A model generated the notes under the pieces. It ran no database searches. It was not told the origin of the DNA and was given only the letters and a program-made list of their open reading frames with translations. A stretch of 64,000 bases of DNA from Panagrolaimus kolymaensis (taxonomy: Eukaryota > Nematoda > Chromadorea > Rhabditida > Panagrolaimidae). Made by a program: the position numbers and the translations under genes. The stretch lies in NCBI GenBank assembly GCA_028622995.1, contig JAJQJQ010000011.1:2480001-2544000 (forward strand), read 5' to 3'. Positions 46,505 to 58,904 of this stretch are shown here, in pieces; the stretch's first letter is position 1, and every line of letters begins with the position of its first letter.

Positions 46505-49381
46505 ATGCGAATACGGTTATTATTTTTGGTGATAATATTTTTGGCATGCATTTCAAGCATTTTTTCTTCGAGAAGTAAACGATCAGCTCATGATGCTCCA
46601 GATTATTCGATAGTTGTAACAGATAATATTCAAAGATTTGTTTATGTAATTGCATTCATTGATAAAATTACTGTAAGTTATCTTTCAATACGCCAAATTT
46701 ATTATATTGATTATCCAACAAGTATCGCGAGAAGTTATTCATCTAGCTTTAATTTTTAAATTCGTCCACAATTTCTGGTTAATAAGCTCAAATTTGTTTT
46801 CGATTGCGGTGGGTGGTTACGGTGAATTTATGACAACTTTCTAAAAACAAGTTTTTTTCTCTCACCGTTTTATATTTTCTAACTAAAAGTGTCGATTTGA
46901 TAAAAATTATCCATTCATTTTTATTAAAGTGTCAAAAAGAATATTCCGCTTTCCTATCAAATTCTTTTTCAATAATATTACTGCCAGATGACCTTGAATG
47001 ATATTTCCAACTCATTTGAGAGCCATCTTAAACGACCTCACCAAAATAATAAAAAAGGGCTTATTTTCGTGAGAGCCACCTCTTTATTTTTTTTTATTGA
47101 AAGAAAATCCATTGCAAAAAAAAAGACAAAAAGCTTCCGACAATATTTCAACCATCTGCTTTCATATAAAATTGTCACAAAATCCCATCATCACCATTCA
47201 CATACATATTTTATAGGCTCAAATATATCATAATGATCCAGAAACGATTCGCTTTGCAATTAATCGAATTTTTACTACAGCAAACACATATTTTTATCAG
47301 CTAAATTTGAGATTAATTGTTGCCGATATAATTTTAACTGGAAAAGAATTTTCTGATTTGCAACATTCAAATGATTATCATAATAGTCTAAGGAAAAATC
47401 ATGCATTACCATATCATAATTTTGCAATATTTTTTAATTCAAATATTAAATATAATCTTGCATGGCCGGGACAAATTTGTCGTCCGTATAACGGAATTCA
47501 TATTCCTGTAAGTTTTTTTTCTGTGTCCATGTAGTTTTTGCTATAGAAATATTCGATTCAAAAGTGGCTACTTTTATAAATCACATAAAAAACTAACTAA
47601 AAAATATGAGTCCATGACAACATTTATGAAAAAAGAAAATGGTCATGGTTATGTTTCTAACTTTCTTTCTCTTAAAATTATGTTTCAACACTGGCTTCCG
47701 ACTCATTCAAAACTGTTTCATTTTCATTAAAAAAGTTTTTGAGATAGATAGGAAGTGCCAGACAATTTCAAAAAGCTACCCATCTTTTTTGGAAATAGCC
47801 CTCAGGGGAATATGCAAATAGCATTGCTTCTAAAATTTGAATTCGTAAACCTTTTTTTTCAAATTGGAATTGAGTAGTTTAATTTTTTTCAACGAGCACT
47901 AGAAATGACCTTCAACGGAAAGAATTTTAGCAATTACGGTAACATTTTTAAACTCTTTTTTTTACAACGTTTGATTGCTCGTAAAAATTTGATCCATGAC
48001 TCATTTGCTTTCGTTTTTCTGCAAAAAAATATTTATTGCATCAAACAATTCTAAAAACAACATTTTCTCACAACTTGATTTAAAAAATTTTATTAAAAAA
48101 AAAGATGACCCATTGCGTTAAAAAGCTGCCGCCTCTATCAAAAATAAACAAGTGCAGGTTGTTGCTGCTGGAGGAAGTTGTTATATCTTTTATTTTTTTC
48201 CCGCCAAAGGCAAAAATAAATAAATTCATCTCCTATGTCAGAAAGTGATCGTTTTTCACTTTTTATTGGTCACTGAACCATCATCATCCCATCTAATCCT
48301 TTAAAAAAAAGCGAAATGTGACATTGAGGGATTTCCGACAGCGGTTGAGCGATCCTCCATTTTTTAAACGCACATATTTTTTAGTTGAATCATTATAATC
48401 CGGAAGAGAGTGGACCTGGCATATTTGAAGAATTTGCAGTTTTAATAAATTTATCAAAGAGGGAAGAAACAGAAAATGTCGAAAGTTGCCGATGTAAAAG
48501 TTACTTTGCTCATGCAAAACATCAAGCAAAATCTGATTGCTTGAGAATACCGGGATTCCCTGAAAATTGTTCTGTTCAAGCTTTTGCTAATAAACTTAAA
48601 GAAATTGATTGTTTACCAACGAAACTTCGAACTCCAGAAGATGATGCCAAAGAAGGATATGCTCAAGAATCAAGTGAAAATTCACTTTCAAAGATGAGTG
48701 TTTGTGGAAATGGAATCATTGAAGCTGGAGAAAATTGTGATTGCGGATTCAAACGTTATTGTTTAAATGAGCAACATCGAAAACATTGCAATCAAACAAG
48801 CTGTCGATGGAATGGCGAACACGCTATTGAGACTTTAGCTTTCGAAGATCATCCCGCTTGTGAATGCAATTTTATACGAAAAATCATGAATGAACGATGT
48901 GGCAAACATCGATGTCAACTTGATTATCCTATTTGGATTATTGTAAGTTGAAGTTTATGGAAACTAATTACGAATAAGTGTGTACAAATTTTAGCATGGT
49001 GTTATGTATTCCATCACAGCGTTTTTGATCTTCATATTTTGTTGCAGCTTTAGTTGTTGTTTAGGTCGAAATCCAAGCAAAGTTTATCGACAATCCATAA
49101 TTTTTACGTTTGATGAAAAACCAAAACACAAACCACCTCCACCTCCAGCAACAGCAAAGCCTCGACCTGTGATTGTTGTGATGAGACCAACTCAAGCACC
49201 TCCTCCACCGCCACCGGCTTCGGATAAACCAAAGAAAAAGCCTCCACCACTTCCAGCAACTGCTAAACCAATGTTACGACCGACGTTTATGTCTCAACAA
49301 ATTCCATTACCTCCACAGCTACTTACTAAACCAAAAAAGGAGGAGAATCCATATGATAAAGTTCCAATGTCTTCGCCTTAA
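46505..49381 (+). CDS. ADAM-like membrane protein lacking the zinc-protease motif
   Basis: Four exons (46505-46672, 47217-47507, 48385-48942 and 48995-49381), all phase 0, give 467 aa. A signal peptide (residues 1 to about 20) is followed at once by a furin-type RSKR (23-26), so no prodomain is present. Residues about 27-153 resemble the N-terminal part of a reprolysin (M12B) domain (INRIFTTANTYFYQLNLRLIVADI). The HExxHxxGxxH active-site segment is missing, and I found no exon for it in the 877-bp second intron. A cysteine-rich disintegrin-like part follows (CGNGIIEAGENCDCG). Then come one membrane span (about 343-362) and a cytoplasmic tail with polyproline SH3-type ligands. Likely an adhesion or signalling pseudoprotease; this is inferred. 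Confidence 0.75.
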
Positions 49382-49547
49382 ATCTCTTGTTACTTTCTTT
49401 TACATTATTACGGGTGAAATTTTTCATTTTAAAACATATTGTTCTTGTTTTTTTGTTTCTTATACATAATTGGTTGTTATTTTTACGGGTTCATTATTTT
49501 AAATTCTTGCCAAAAAAAAAGTTTAATAAAAATAAAAGATAAAATTT

Positions 49548-50911
49548 TTATTCCCAATCAAATGGATCTTTCAAATTACAATATTTAGGTAGACAATCAT
49601 GAAGATATTTTTGAACTTTTGAATAATTAGGCATTTCTTCCACCGAGAGACTGTTGGCATGTTGAAAACATTGATAAAAAGGTGGAGGCATCGATTCACA
49701 AAGATCAGTTAAAGGTATCATTGCTTTCATTCGAATAACTTCAATGACATCATTCACTCGAGCCCATGGAAGTTGACTTTGATATAGTTCAATCTAAAAT
49801 TTGTGAAAATGACAAAGCATATTTGATGGTAGTTTACTTACAACAGAATAAAGCCATCCAATTAAATCATCAGCAGGTCCACATTCTTGTTGACTCAAAG
49901 CTCTCGAAGATGCATATCTAAAAATGTAAAAAATGAAAAAGATAACGTAGCAATTATCAAAGCTAACCTTATTGTTCCTCTAAAAGGTGCTTTATTCCTT
50001 GGTGATCGAACTCTACCATCATTAGAAAGCCATTTTCTGCACATTCCTAAAAAAAATGATTGCTTTAAAAAGAGTTTAATACAATCCAAAAACAAACCAA
50101 AATCCACTAAATATATCCGCTTTTTGTTATCCATTCCAATGCAACAATTTGATGGTTTAATATCGCGATGAATGAAATCAATTTGATGAAGATTTTCCAA
50201 TGCTAATGCAATCTAAAAAAAAGAAGCTATTAGTTAAAAAAATAATCAAAAGAAAAATATACCTGTTGTGCTATTCTAAAGCTAGTGCTTAGAGTGAACT
50301 TTTGTTGAGGTCGTTGCTTTCGTAAATTTGTTAAATTTTCTCCCAAAAATTGCATAACAATAAAAGGATTTCCATTAGATGATTTACCACTTGCATAAAT
50401 TAAAGGTATATGTCGTTTACCACGAAGTTCAACCAGAACTTTATCTTCAATTACCAATCGTCGAGGATCATTGATTAAATCATTGTTGTATTTCGGCTCC
50501 ACTTTGATAGCAACATTTCGATTATCTTTGATTGAATCAACTCCACGAAAAATTTGACCAAAACTTCCTTTACCAATTAATTCACCAACAATAAAACGAT
50601 CATGAAGTTTTTCACCTGATTGAAGACATAATGGACGATCTGAAAAAGAAACAAGAAAGAACCATTACAGTAAATAAATTAGTGATGGCAAAAAGATGCT
50701 AGCGACATGCATGTACGTTTGCTTGTGAAACTTTTTTGTGTGCTTTGATTCCTTCAAAATAGCTTCAATGGTTTTATAAAATCAATCATTTGGTTATTCA
50801 TACATGCTTCACGATTGTTGATTTCAATTTTTTTAATAATCCCAAATAAAATTTCTTACCTTTCCCTCCTTGATTATTATTTGGTTTTGGTTCTTCACCT
50901 TGAGCAGCCAT
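49548..50911 (-). CDS. casein-kinase-1-like (TTBK-type) protein kinase, intact copy
   Basis: Six exons (50911-50860, 50639-50263, 50212-50098, 50046-49968, 49917-49842 and 49793-49548) with consistent phases give 314 aa. Visible kinase motifs are the glycine loop GKGSFG (about 41-46), the catalytic lysine in VAIKVE, HRDIKPSN (HRD about 158-160) and DFG (about 180-182). The CK1-specific block is FRGTIRYAS, then DDLIGWLYSVVE. Nematodes carry a large CK1/TTBK-like family, many members of which are sperm-enriched, so a germline role is plausible but inferred. The short acidic/Asn-rich N terminus is MAAQGEEPKPNNNQ. A partial duplicate without the N-lobe lies at 37.5-38.1 kb. Confidence 0.88.
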
Positions 50912-51046
50912 GTGTGAAACTTTTTATTACACAACTTTCATTTTCTCTTTCATTCACTCCCTCATTTTCTAATGCCATTTTTTTTGCTGTTTTTTCCCAC
51001 AAAAATTTACATAATTTAAACTTTATATTACTTTAAACAAAAATAT

Positions 51047-51846
51047 TTAAACTCGTGAACAAGGAAAAACATCTAAGAATTGTGTGCGTTCGCTCAAATT
51101 TGAAATATACCATTTGCGTGAAAGTTGAATAAATAAAATGGCCCAAAAAATTGACCATAAATATCCAATGATAATTGGGGTAAGAAGGAGCTGCAAAAAG
51201 CCTGTACAAAGATTCATAAAGAATACTTTAGTTGCAGAATTTCCACTTTCATAACAAGTTTGTGAATCCCAAACTGTAAGAGCTGATATCTAAATAATGT
51301 TTTTTTTTATTAAAATGGCTTTCATTCGCAAATCAGATTACCATCGTTCCAATACCGGGCAAAACCAAATTCAACATACAACAAAATACAGCCGTTGAAA
51401 TATTCATGCATGGAATTGCTTGTCGCAATGGGCCATGAGTCTAAAACAAGTGGTTATGGTAAACAAATGTAGACATGTCTAATGTATGTATGTAAAATTT
51501 TTTGCTACATACTTTTCAGTTTGATCAATCTCCACTTCACATGAAAATACAAAAACTTTTTATCACATAAATTTTCAAAGCCATTATAATAGCTAGCTTT
51601 TAGGTTTTCAATAAATGCAACAAAAAAAAGTGTGCGCAGTTTTTCAAGTATTCAAAAAGGTAAATAAAATAGAGTGTTTTGTTGTTTGAAAAAAGCTATT
51701 TCCAAACCAAATTTTGAAATAAACAACATAAGTTTTAGGTAAAATAATAAAATAATTACCGGTCGAGAATATATTGATAAACGTTCAAAAGACACATGCC
51801 GCATAGGCTCTTCATCGAAATCAAGAGAAAATTTTGTCTTATTCAT
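51047..51846 (-). CDS. SPEC3/Stum-family tetra-helical-type membrane protein
   Basis: Three exons (51846-51760, 51440-51342 and 51289-51047), all phase 0, give 142 aa. After a soluble, Glu/Arg-rich N terminus comes the family signature: [18 protein letters not shown], then LPGIGTM. A second hydrophobic part carries [21 protein letters not shown], with the typical GYxWSI(F/W)W motif. The family includes sea-urchin SPEC3 and Drosophila Stum, which is needed for mechanosensory transduction in proprioceptive neurons. That role is known for the fly protein only. Two membrane-spanning regions are visible. It is a likely neuronal membrane protein (inference). Confidence 0.75.
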
Positions 51847-52296
51847 TCTTTCAAATCCGTAATTCGAAAATAAGATTTTAGGTGAAAATGAAAGAAATGA
51901 AACCAAGTAAGTTATCACAACTTTGCAGACAAAACCAAAACTTTCAACAGTTTATCCGTGATGGTAGCAAGCAAAAGTGAAGGAAACCTCATAAACAATG
52001 CACGAAATCCAATATCTTTCCTTCTTCAAAAAGAAGGAGACGATTTTTTTGTAACGTGGAAAAGCTGTGAATGATGAGGTAAAAAAAATCGCAAAAAGCT
52101 AACAAAGCGAAGATATTCTAAAGCTTAAAAGTCAATTTTTTTTTTCATTCATCCAACAAGTGCATGTAAAAAATTTTGTTTGCAAAAGTACTTGAAAATT
52201 TGTTATTTGTAAAAGTGAAAAGAAGAGACAAAAGAATATTATCAATGATACATTTATTAGCAATTACAAAAGAAAGAATAATACAAAAGTGAAATT
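51847..52296. other. intergenic
   Basis: 450 bp between the 5' end of the Stum-like gene and the 3' end of the SH2 kinase gene. AT-rich, no gene seen. Confidence 0.5.
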
Positions 52297-54306
52297 TTAA
52301 AATGAAGTCGATGGTCCAGGAGATGATGGAAGTGTATAAGTTTCAAAGTTGGGCATCACAGGAGGCGGAGGCGGCGGTGTTTCATTTGGTGCGAGAATCT
52401 TGAACAAGCCTTCAAAGTCAGGACGAAGATCGGTATCTTGAGTGAAGCATAGAACCATTACAGATTTCATAATATCAGGTGTTCCTTCAGGAGCTGTCAT
52501 CGGCATATCTTTTGATAGAATCTAAAAATGGAAATGAATGAAGGAAAGTGTTTGAATGAGTAATGTTACCTTTGCTCTAGCTTCAGTGTTGGTCAGCCCA
52601 GGGAATGGATCATTTCTACAGTAAGTGAATATTTCCCATATCATAACACCAAATGACCAAACGTCTGTTTTCTATAAAAAAAGAAAGTTAGTCAAATCAA
52701 ATAAAAGTAAAAGCTAAACTTACCGTTGAGAATTCTCCTTTCCTCAAGACTTCAGGTGCTAACCATTTAATCGGCATGCTTTTGATCTTTTCAAGTTTTA
52801 GAACACTTTTGTCAGCAACACTCAAACCAAAGTCACTGATCTTCACTTCATCATTAGGCCCCAGAAGACAGTTTCGAGCAGCAATATCTAAAAATTGATA
52901 AGAAATTAATGAAAGAAGATGATCGAAATAGAATCCATAGCATTAAACATTCGAAGATTTTGATTAATTTCATACCTCTGTGAATAACCTAAAAAGAAAG
53001 GAAAGAGTTATTTGTATGAATTATAAATAAAAGACTTACTTTTCTTGCAGCCAAATAACACATTCCTCGACATCCACCAATGACATATTCGCTTAACTTT
53101 TCCTTTGGTAAAGATGGATTGTCGTGTAATTTGGTTTTCAAGCATCCATTAACAGCAAGTTCAAGAATGATCATAATTGGTTCTAAAATATTCCAATTAG
53201 AGGTTGTTATAATAAGAGAAGAAAACTAACCTTCTTGAGGTGCAATACCAATAAGTCGGACGATGTTCGGGTGATCAAAACGTCTCATGAGTTTAGCTTC
53301 TTTCATGAATTCTGAACGTTGCTTCTTGTCCATAGCACCTTTGAGTTTTTTGATTGCAACATCAGTGGAGTTGTGATCTTTGTCAACCATTTTGCCAACA
53401 TGAACATCGCCGAATGCACCACCGCCAAGCTTTTTACCAATTTCGATGTGCTGAAAATTTAACAATTATGAACATCAAAAAAACATATGGTAATGCGTAT
53501 TGAGACAAAAACAAAACTTACTTCGTGGAGAATGTAAAAATCAGGTCGTGGAACAGCTTTGACGAGGATGGCTCCATCAGCTTGAATAGGAGTTTTAGTT
53601 TCAACATGTTCATCGATGAGTCCATTCAACGTTTTCTTTTTCAATTCAAACAGCCACCATTTTCCATCCTTGTAATTCAGCAAGATGTGTCGAATTCTTC
53701 CTTTGCTCATGACCGAGATTGCATATCGAGATCTTCCACCAACATCTGTCTTTCTTACCAAGAAGTCACCTTCAGCAACCAAGAAGTCCGAGATTTCATC
53801 ACGCGGCATTAATCCATGGTACCAGGAGTATCGGATCAACACTTTGGCCATTTCATCGACGATCATTTGAGCGATTACATCCAGACCATCTGGAGCTTTG
53901 ACTTGTGATTTGATGCTTACAGGTGCAACAGAGGTTTTCACTTGAGTTTTTTCTCGATGACTGTCTCTGAAAATTATATGATAAAGTTTACACAGCTTAG
54001 TTAAAAAGTAAATTGTTCTTCTTTTGCTTTTCCAAAGACATACTTTTTATCTTTTGCAGTTTTCTCATTTGGAGCACTTCTTGCAACTGGTTTGCCATCT
54101 TTGAGTTCAGCTGTTGGACATTTGTCTTCTGTTAAATCCTTCTTTTTTCGTCTTTTCTTCGTCAATTCATGGACATCTTCTTTTGTTAGAACTTCTTGAG
54201 TTTGATCTTGAGAGAGACCACCTCTTCCTTTTTGACCAGATCTCTTCTTTTTCCTAAAATAATAATAAGTAAATACATAGAAGAGAAGTAAAAAAAAAAA
54301 CCCCAT
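52297..54306 (-). CDS. SH2-domain non-receptor tyrosine kinase (FER/SPE-8-like)
   Basis: Nine exons: 54306-54302, 54253-54044, 53966-53522, 53450-53231, 53182-53040, 52988-52976, 52887-52724, 52671-52570 and 52521-52297. Phases agree and give 508 aa. The first coding exon is only 5 nt and splices to form MGKKKRSGQKG, a plausible N-myristoylation plus basic membrane anchor. A Lys-rich linker follows, then an SH2 domain (about 119-205, WYHGLMPRDE and FLVRKT). The kinase domain (about 225-475) has GGGAFGDV, the AIKKL lysine, HRDIAARN (about 344-351), DFG, and WLAPEVL. The tail is Pro-rich. Exon 6 has just 13 nt and encodes VIHR plus one base of the Asp codon. Nematode kinases of this plan act in sperm activation and other germline signalling. 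Confidence 0.88.
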
Positions 54307-54816
54307 GATTTGATGAATTGAAAGAACAGGAAGTTTTTTTCCAAGGACGAACGTTTCGGAGTGATTGCTGCCGATCAAAATGAAGTGAAAACGTTGAACT
54401 TATGAATGAAAGATAAAAACGATGACGAAGATTTGAATGAGTTAAAAAATTTGCATGTTTTTAGGAGAATGCTTGAATGTGTTTTCTGCAGAATAGGAAG
54501 GCGCTTTTTTTAATGATGGAAATATGAACAGTATGGCCCTGAATCCGCGTTGAGACATATTTCTCTTCCAAATACTGAAGCTGAGGATGTTGTTGTTTTT
54601 TATAAATGCCTTTTCACTTCTTATTTTGCAAAAAAAATTTTAACCTGAACCTTTTAAGAAGAAATCATTAAATTTATTAAAGGTTTCTTGAGCATGTTAA
54701 TTAGCCACAAACTTATACGATTAAATATTGCAACATTAATAAAAAAAAATAATGTTAAAACAAACAGAAATTAAACTCTTTTTACAAACAAGTATTAAAA
54801 CACATATTTTTTTTGT
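54307..54816. other. intergenic
   Basis: 510 bp; the promoter region of the SH2 kinase. AT-rich, no ORF or RNA gene seen. Confidence 0.45.
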
Positions 54817-55065
54817 TTACAAAAGTCCTGAACTTTTGTATGATTTTACTTCAGCTTTTCGAGCTTGAAATTTATCAAATGTTTGATCTAAAGCGTGGCT
54901 AACTGCATCAGTAAGATCAGGATGGTGATGATGGGAGAAATGTTTAGATGAATGATTTCCAGTGAATTTTTCCAATATTGATTTACAATTATCTTTAAAG
55001 CTATCGAGAGAATTTTTCTTTTTTAAAGGTTCAAAGTAATTTTGGCTGTAACTTGGAGCATTCAT
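54817..55065 (-). CDS. small hydrophilic His-rich protein, unknown function
   Basis: An 82-aa ORF starting at 55065 (MNAPSYSQNYFEP). It has a Lys/Ser-rich helix (SLDSFKDNCKSILEKFTGN), a His cluster (HFSHHHHPDL), then another amphipathic helix. A TTTCAG acceptor lies about 30 nt before the ATG. An upstream exon starting at 55176 (MDIHTSDLKS) with a TATA box at 55245-55252 does not join in frame, so the 5' end is uncertain. The FTGN-containing helix recalls the small protein at 58905-59138. No family recognised. Confidence 0.5.
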   Translation of the reverse strand: MNAPSYSQNYFEPLKKKNSLDSFKDNCKSILEKFTGNHSSKHFSHHHHPDLTDAVSHALDQTFDKFQARKAEVKSYKSSGLL

Positions 55066-56680
55066 AGTTGTTAAAAGTGGAGGAAGTAGTCTGAAAGAAT
55101 AAACGATATAAAAAATTAAAGATGTTTAAAAATAAGTAAAAAGCACGGATTTTAAATCAGAAGTGTGAATATCCATTGTATTAAATTTATTTTAAAAGAA
55201 ATTTTAAAGTCAATCACGACAAAATCACGCCCAAATTAATTTTATTTATATACATGCACGTTGTTAACATAAGCTTAAAGGACTAAATTCCTTTTTTCAT
55301 CTTCTTCCATTTTATACTCTTTTTTGTTTACACCCCGAAAAGAACCTGTCAATTTCAAAGATGGATGTGGAATCTAAGTTACAGTAATAGCTCCGGGTTG
55401 AAGCATTTAGACACACGCGAGTAATTATGAAAGATGACCGGAAATTTTTCTTTCTTCCTTTTTTAGTGTTATCATTACTTTAATCTATTGCTCCTAATGC
55501 GTAAATAAATGTTTTTCAACATTTTATGGTTAAATGAATTAGTAATTTCATCTCTTTTCTATTATTTTCAAATTAAAAAAACAAAGCCCTGAGCGTTATT
55601 TGAGAAATCAAAAATTTATCAATGATGGAAAAACCCAACAAAAAAAATGGGTTCATTGCACTCTTCTTCTTTATTTTTTATATTTATTTTTTGAATTTTT
55701 AATCTGATACTTTACAATTATTTATGACGCTTGCAACCAATCGAGAATCAAATTTTTTAAAAATGACAAATATAAAACCATACAAAAGTTTAACGACCAT
55801 CGACAATGCAAAGAGCTCATGCATAATCAATCAACTTTGATGTGTATCTAAAATTTCCAAATTCAAAGTTTAAAAGTTGCATTTCATGATATGTTGTTTA
55901 TGAGAATGTTTTTATCAAAAGGAAGCTAAAATTAAGAATCTCGTTTTTAATCTCACGATTAAGAAAAATTTATTTATGTTTCTTTGAACACTTTGAAATC
56001 ACATACCGTAAGCGTTGTTTCAAAGTAAATATCTATTTGTGTCAAACTTGGCTGCGTCATCATCAGTTATAACTTATAATAATAAATATTGTTATTTATT
56101 AGCGTAAAAAAGTTTGATAATTCCATGATAAAAATAATAACTCCGATCAAAAGTTTATATATGAAACGAGAAAAATAAAATTATTATGTCTAATCTTTAT
56201 ATAAACTTTTGACTTTATTGAACTTTAAAACTCATTCTTTATTCTACATATTCAATATGGCCTATTTTGTTTTGAAGAAAATTTCCATGGACACTTTGAA
56301 TCCATCATTGATAAACCTTTGAATAATTAAAAAACAGCCATTAATATTTTCATGTTTATAAATACAGCGTACAATGCAAAAATGTGGCCTTTGGATTTTT
56401 CATTTTGAAACATCTTTGGTCGTTGTTGTTTCTCTCTAACATAACCAGTTAGGCCACCCATTTCATTTTCCTTGATGCCATGGTTGCGTTCTAGACATTT
56501 TTCTTTACAAAAAAAACGTTTATGTAAATTTTTTAGATTCATTAAAAATGCATTTAAACTTCTTTTTTTTTGTGCCATTCGAAATCAATCAGTCGCAATC
56601 ATTCAAAGCTGTAAAAAGTGGTCGTCGTCGCTGTTTATTGAAATCAAAAACTACCGAATATTTTCATCCAACTATAAAAA
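55066..56680. other. intergenic
   Basis: 1.6 kb between divergent genes. A TATA-like TTTATATA lies at 55245-55252 (for the minus strand). Remaining open frames, including antisense Lys-rich ones at 56327-56714, overlap one another and have no support. Confidence 0.45.
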
Positions 56681-57855
56681 ATGGCAAACAATAACACCGA
56701 CAAGAATGAAATAAATGAAATGATAGTGCGATTACTAAGTGTCTGTCAACCCGAGAAAGGCCTTACCAAAACTGTGAAAGAAATTGAAATAATCTCCATC
56801 TGCTGTATGTTTAAATCTTGTTTGATTCTTAAAAATACAATTCAAATATTTATTTTTAGGTAAAGTTCGTGAATTATTCCTATCTCAATCATCCTTGATC
56901 GAAATTGATCCACCTGTTCGTATTTGCGGTGATACTCATGGCCAATATGGTGATCTTTTACGACTTCTCAACCGCGGTGGATTTCCTCCAACAGCAAATT
57001 ATCTATTTTTGGGTGATTATGTCGACCGAGGACGACAAAACTTGGAAACAATCTTATTGTTATTTTGCTACAAAGTAAGTTTTTCTTTGACATCTTGTTA
57101 CGGTAGTAGTTTCGATGCTTCATCTTCTTTACGTTTTAGTTGAAATTTCCAAACAACTTTTTTATGCTTCGAGGAAACCATGAATGTGCTACTGTGAATC
57201 GTGTTTATGGCTTTTATGAAGAATGCACTCGTCGATACAATTCACCTCGAATGTGGAATGCCTTTCAAGTTTCTTTATTCATATTTTGTTTACATTTCAA
57301 CAATGCTTTCTAATTTAGGATGCCTTTGCTTGCATGCCCCTCTGTGGATTGGTTGGAGAGAGAATTTTATGCATGCATGGAGGAATCTCGCCTCATTTAA
57401 AAACAATGGATCAACTTCGAAATATTCAACGTCCAACAGATGCAACTGGTCCAACACTTGAAATGGATTTACTTTGGGCTGATCCCGTTCCTGGTTTAAG
57501 CGGATTTCAATCAAACATGCGTGGTGCATCTTATGGTTTTGGTGCTGATATTTTAACAAACATGTGTCAACAACTTAACATCGATATGGTTGCAAGAGCT
57601 CATCAGGTCGTCCAAGTATGTCACACATTTTTTCCACCATTCAATAATGTCACTCACTTTTAGGATGGATATGAATTTTTCGGAAATCGTAAATTGGTAA
57701 CAATTTTCTCTGCTCCACATTATTGTGGCCAGTTTGATAATGCAGCAGCAATGATGATTGTGGATGAAAATCTTGTATGCTCATTTCAAATTCTTCGTCC
57801 TACAATTGGTCGTGGTCAAACTAAAACTGTTATGACAGCAACTGGTAAAAATTGA
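56681..57855 (+). CDS. PP1-type serine/threonine phosphatase catalytic subunit
   Basis: Five exons (56681-56804, 56860-57074, 57140-57268, 57319-57615 and 57664-57855) with consistent phases give 318 aa, the normal PP1 length. All metal-binding motifs are present: GDTHGQ (65-70), GDYVDRG (93-99), GNHE (125-128) and the HGG and RAHQVV segments. The PP1-type tail ends with a short Lys/Thr-rich stretch. The sequence departs from canonical PP1 at many surface positions (for example [13 protein letters not shown] and [13 protein letters not shown]). This resembles the sperm-enriched GSP-3/GSP-4-like branch, although that placement needs a tree. It should be active. Cytosolic and nuclear, acting through regulatory subunits. 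Confidence 0.9.
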
Positions 57856-58012
57856 CATCTTCTAAGAATTGATTCACCATGATATTGAAAGCTATCTTAA
57901 TTTATAAAAGAAAACTATGTCTGTAATGTATTTCTGTGTTATTTTGACAATATTAAAAATAAAATGAGTTTATTAAACAAAGAAAGTGAAGATTTAAAAG
58001 ATGACACAAAAT

Positions 58013-58279
58013 TTAATAAGTGTTAACATGTTCATTTTTGGCATTTATATTAGTTTTTTGATAGTAATCAGCTGTGCCATCATTTTCTGAAGGAGATGAA
58101 TCACGACCTTTAACCTTATTGACAACGTCTTTCACGCCTTCTTTTACTCCCTCTTTGACATTATGAAGGACTCCATGATGTTTTTCATCATCGCAGCATG
58201 GTTTATCTGTTGGATGAACATGAAGGTTGGGATCGGCTTTAAATTCTTGTGGAGCATTTATTGGTCGATTATCATTCAT
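58013..58279 (-). CDS. small hydrophilic protein with amphipathic repeat
   Basis: 88 aa, single exon. The start at 58279 lies about 77 nt downstream of a TATA-like CTTTTATA (58356-58363 on the complement). Very hydrophilic, with an N-terminal His/Pro-rich part, a CC pair, then VKEGVKEGVKDVVNKVKG. This is a Lys/Glu/Val amphipathic helix of the kind found in LEA-like or membrane-surface helices. No known family can be claimed from so short a motif. It is convergent with the phosphatase gene. Confidence 0.55.
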   Translation of the reverse strand: MNDNRPINAPQEFKADPNLHVHPTDKPCCDDEKHHGVLHNVKEGVKEGVKDVVNKVKGRDSSPSENDGTADYYQKTNINAKNEHVNTY

Positions 58280-58904
58280 TTTAGGGAATATTTACTTTAA
58301 TTACAAAAAAACTACAAGTTTAAAAGGTATTACTTTTATGAGAAGTTTTTATACACTTTTATAATCATAAAATAAAAATAAAAACAAAAACAAATGTTTC
58401 GAAAACCATCAAAGAAAAGATGTATGTGCGTCGTTTTATGTAAGCAATCTTGATGCTGTCGTTTTTTTTGTTGTTATTGCTGCCTCTTAATTTTTTTCGC
58501 TAAAGAAACAAACAATAAATAACACATGGTTGCAGTGTATCGGAGTTTTTTATTTGTGAATTTTAAAATTGAATGATTAAAAATTAATTTTATTATTTAC
58601 AAGCAAATAAATACAACAACAAAAAAGGAGTCCAACTTTGGACTTTTTCCATAAATTAATTCAAGGCAACAAAGAAATAAACGAAAGCATAATGAGATCA
58701 AGAAAGATGTTCAACTTCTCTACTGTTTTGCTACTAGAAGATTGGTGATTTCAGGACATAAAAAGATCGCAATGGTATACTGTAGCTTTGAAGGTGGTTG
58801 AATATGTTATTGAATGGAACGTTTATAATTAATGAGTATCTTGAACTTGAATAATAATACTAAATAAAAATATAATATGTACAAATGCGGTTCCATTGAA
58901 ACCG
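58280..58904. other. intergenic
   Basis: Promoter side of the 58.0-kb gene and 3' side of the next one. AT-rich, nothing else seen. Confidence 0.4.
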
